64,000 nt of DNA. It comes from Streptomyces canus (lineage in GTDB: Bacteria; Actinomycetota; Actinomycetes; Streptomycetales; Streptomycetaceae). Of the stretch, positions 63,081 through 64,000 are shown one piece after another (position 1 is the stretch's first letter; every line of letters begins with the position of its first letter). Location of the stretch: positions 5,305,501 to 5,369,500 of the forward strand of contig NZ_JAUSYQ010000002.1 in the NCBI RefSeq assembly GCF_030816965.1. Reading direction: 5' to 3'. The notes under the pieces are model-generated. The model saw nothing but the letters and a program-made list of their open reading frames with translations, was not told the origin of the DNA and ran no database searches. A program made the translations under genes and the position numbers.

Positions 63081-64000
63081 TCAACCAAGGAGAGGAGGGG
63101 TGGCGGTCGTGGCCTCGTCGGCCGCGAAGGCGGCCGGGGTGAGACCGGTGCGGTCGCGGAAGAAGCGGCCGAAGTTCGCGGGGTCGGTGAACCCGAGGTG
63201 GGCGGCCACAGCCCGGGCATCCCACCGGGCGCCTCCCAGCAGGCGCCGGGCTTCGAGGAGGCGCCGCTCGTCGATGAGTTCACGTACTCCCTTGCCGGTG
63301 GCGTCCCGGGCGGCACGGCTGAGGGTGCGGACGGAGCAGCCGAGCAACTCGGCGTAGTCCGCGGCTTGGTGCAGTTCGCGAAAGTGCAGCTCCAAGGCGT
63401 CCAGGAAGCGTCCGTACCTGTCGGCGCGGTCGGTGCCGGCCGTGGCCGTGCCGATGGGGGCGATGCCCGGGGAGTTGGCCAGGCGCAGCAGCAGCGATTC
63501 GAGCAGGCTGCGCCGCAGGGCGTGGTGGGTGTCGAGGGGGCGGCGCCCCAGTGCGCGGTGTTCGTCCAGGAGCTGGAGTGCCGTCTGCCGGAGCCAGGCG
63601 GTGTCTTCGGGGTGCGGGCTGAGCACGGCAGGGGCTTCATGCGCGGTGAGCGGGGCCAGGAGACGGGCGAGGTCGGGCCGCAGTACGTCCGGTTCGAACA
63701 GGATGAACGGGCCGCGGGCCGCGCCGGGCGGATGCCAGCACTGCACGTGCCCGGGACGCACCCACAGCCACTGACCGGGGGCGACGGTCCACGTGACGTG
63801 GTCGACGTCGTGCCGTAGCTCACCCTCGGTGACCGCGATGAGGTAGTGGAAGGTGGCGCGGCCCGGACGGGGCGGGTTCCACGGCCAGTCGTCGTGCTCG
63901 GCGAAGAAGTCCTCGACGGTACTCACCTCGAGGCCGTACGGAGTACCGACCGGGGGCTGGAAACCGTAGAGCGGAACCGCAGCTGGTCCGGCCTGCCTGA
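63081..64000 (-). CDS. AraC-family transcriptional regulator (5' end outside window)
   Basis: An AraC/XylS regulator. An N-terminal cupin-like sensor (ATFHYLIAVTEGELRHDVDH, VRPGHVQCWHPPG) is followed by the C-terminal double HTH (about last 100 residues: DYAELLGCSVRTLSRAARDA and VAAHLGFTDPANFGRFFRDR). GTG at 63926 gives 281 residues, but the frame is open to the window edge and reads plausible protein upstream (AVPLYGFQPPVGTPYGLEV), so the gene probably begins outside. It converges on the cyclophilin-like remnant and esterase gene. Confidence 0.88.
   Translation of the reverse strand, partial: RQAGPAAVPLYGFQPPVGTPYGLEVSTVEDFFAEHDDWPWNPPRPGRATFHYLIAVTEGELRHDVDHVTWTVAPGQWLWVRPGHVQCWHPPGAARGPFILFEPDVLRPDLARLLAPLTAHEAPAVLSPHPEDTAWLRQTALQLLDEHRALGRRPLDTHHALRRSLLESLLLRLANSPGIAPIGTATAGTDRADRYGRFLDALELHFRELHQAADYAELLGCSVRTLSRAARDATGKGVRELIDERRLLEARRLLGGARWDARAVAAHLGFTDPANFGRFFRDRTGLTPAAFAADEATTATPPLLG

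Overview
The window looks like a chromosomal segment of a Streptomyces-type actinomycete. It is very GC-rich with strong G/C in third codon positions, uses many GTG starts and 4-base stop/start overlaps, and carries a complete whiE-type aromatic (spore-pigment) polyketide cluster, a WXG100-type operon, a sortase and many secreted carbohydrate-active enzymes. I found no rRNA, tRNA or CRISPR array.

Layout. 1-3.2 kb: end of a PAP2-type membrane enzyme, a membrane-anchored XRE regulator and a divergent DUF4232 lipoprotein. 3.2-6.2 kb: decayed propeller-like fragment, a MerR-type regulator, and a cold-shock pair (DEAD-box helicase and Csp), each close to a long perfect GGGGCCC hairpin. 6.7-17.4 kb: beta-helix protein, O-methyltransferase and the type II PKS set in whiE order (SchA/CurD-like, cupin, KS-alpha, KS-beta, ACP, aromatase, cyclase), with a class F sortase and a small surface-type protein lying between it and an FAD hydroxylase. 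17.6-30.2 kb: a full L-arabinan utilisation locus (araD, araA, araB, GH93 and GH51 arabinofuranosidases, two ABC permeases, a solute-binding lipoprotein) with a divergent LacI regulator whose promoter holds three phased palindromic operators. 30.3-31.6 kb: membrane-anchored esterase.

31.7-45.1 kb is the most unusual part: a tightly coupled 12-gene biosynthetic operon (fatty acyl-AMP ligase, two divergent acyl-CoA dehydrogenases, ACP, KAS III-like enzyme, ATP-grasp ligase, PLP decarboxylase, second ACP, two unrecognised proteins, a canonical acyl-CoA dehydrogenase, PPTase). The ATP-grasp/ACP/PLP-decarboxylase set recalls the BtrJ/BtrI/BtrK logic of butirosin, in which an amino acid is loaded on a carrier and decarboxylated there. 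I do not recognise the whole combination. Between the ligase and the first dehydrogenase lies an exact 74-bp-period tandem array that encodes a chain of four micro-ORFs, each overlapping the next by 4 bases and each resembling the N-terminus of the following dehydrogenase.

45.1-46.1 kb: truncated IS607-type element. 46.4-49.4 kb: four-gene WXG100-type operon. 49.5-56.6 kb: GH74 xyloglucanase with ricin-type domain, stress/membrane proteins, amphi-Trp protein, class II amidotransferase. 57.6-60.8 kb: DUF3494 ice-binding-like secreted protein with 27-bp repeat tails, then a DUF5819/HTTM (SdpA/SdpB-like) pair. 61.0-64.0 kb: gene remnants, a carboxylesterase, a cyclophilin-like remnant and an AraC regulator running off the window.
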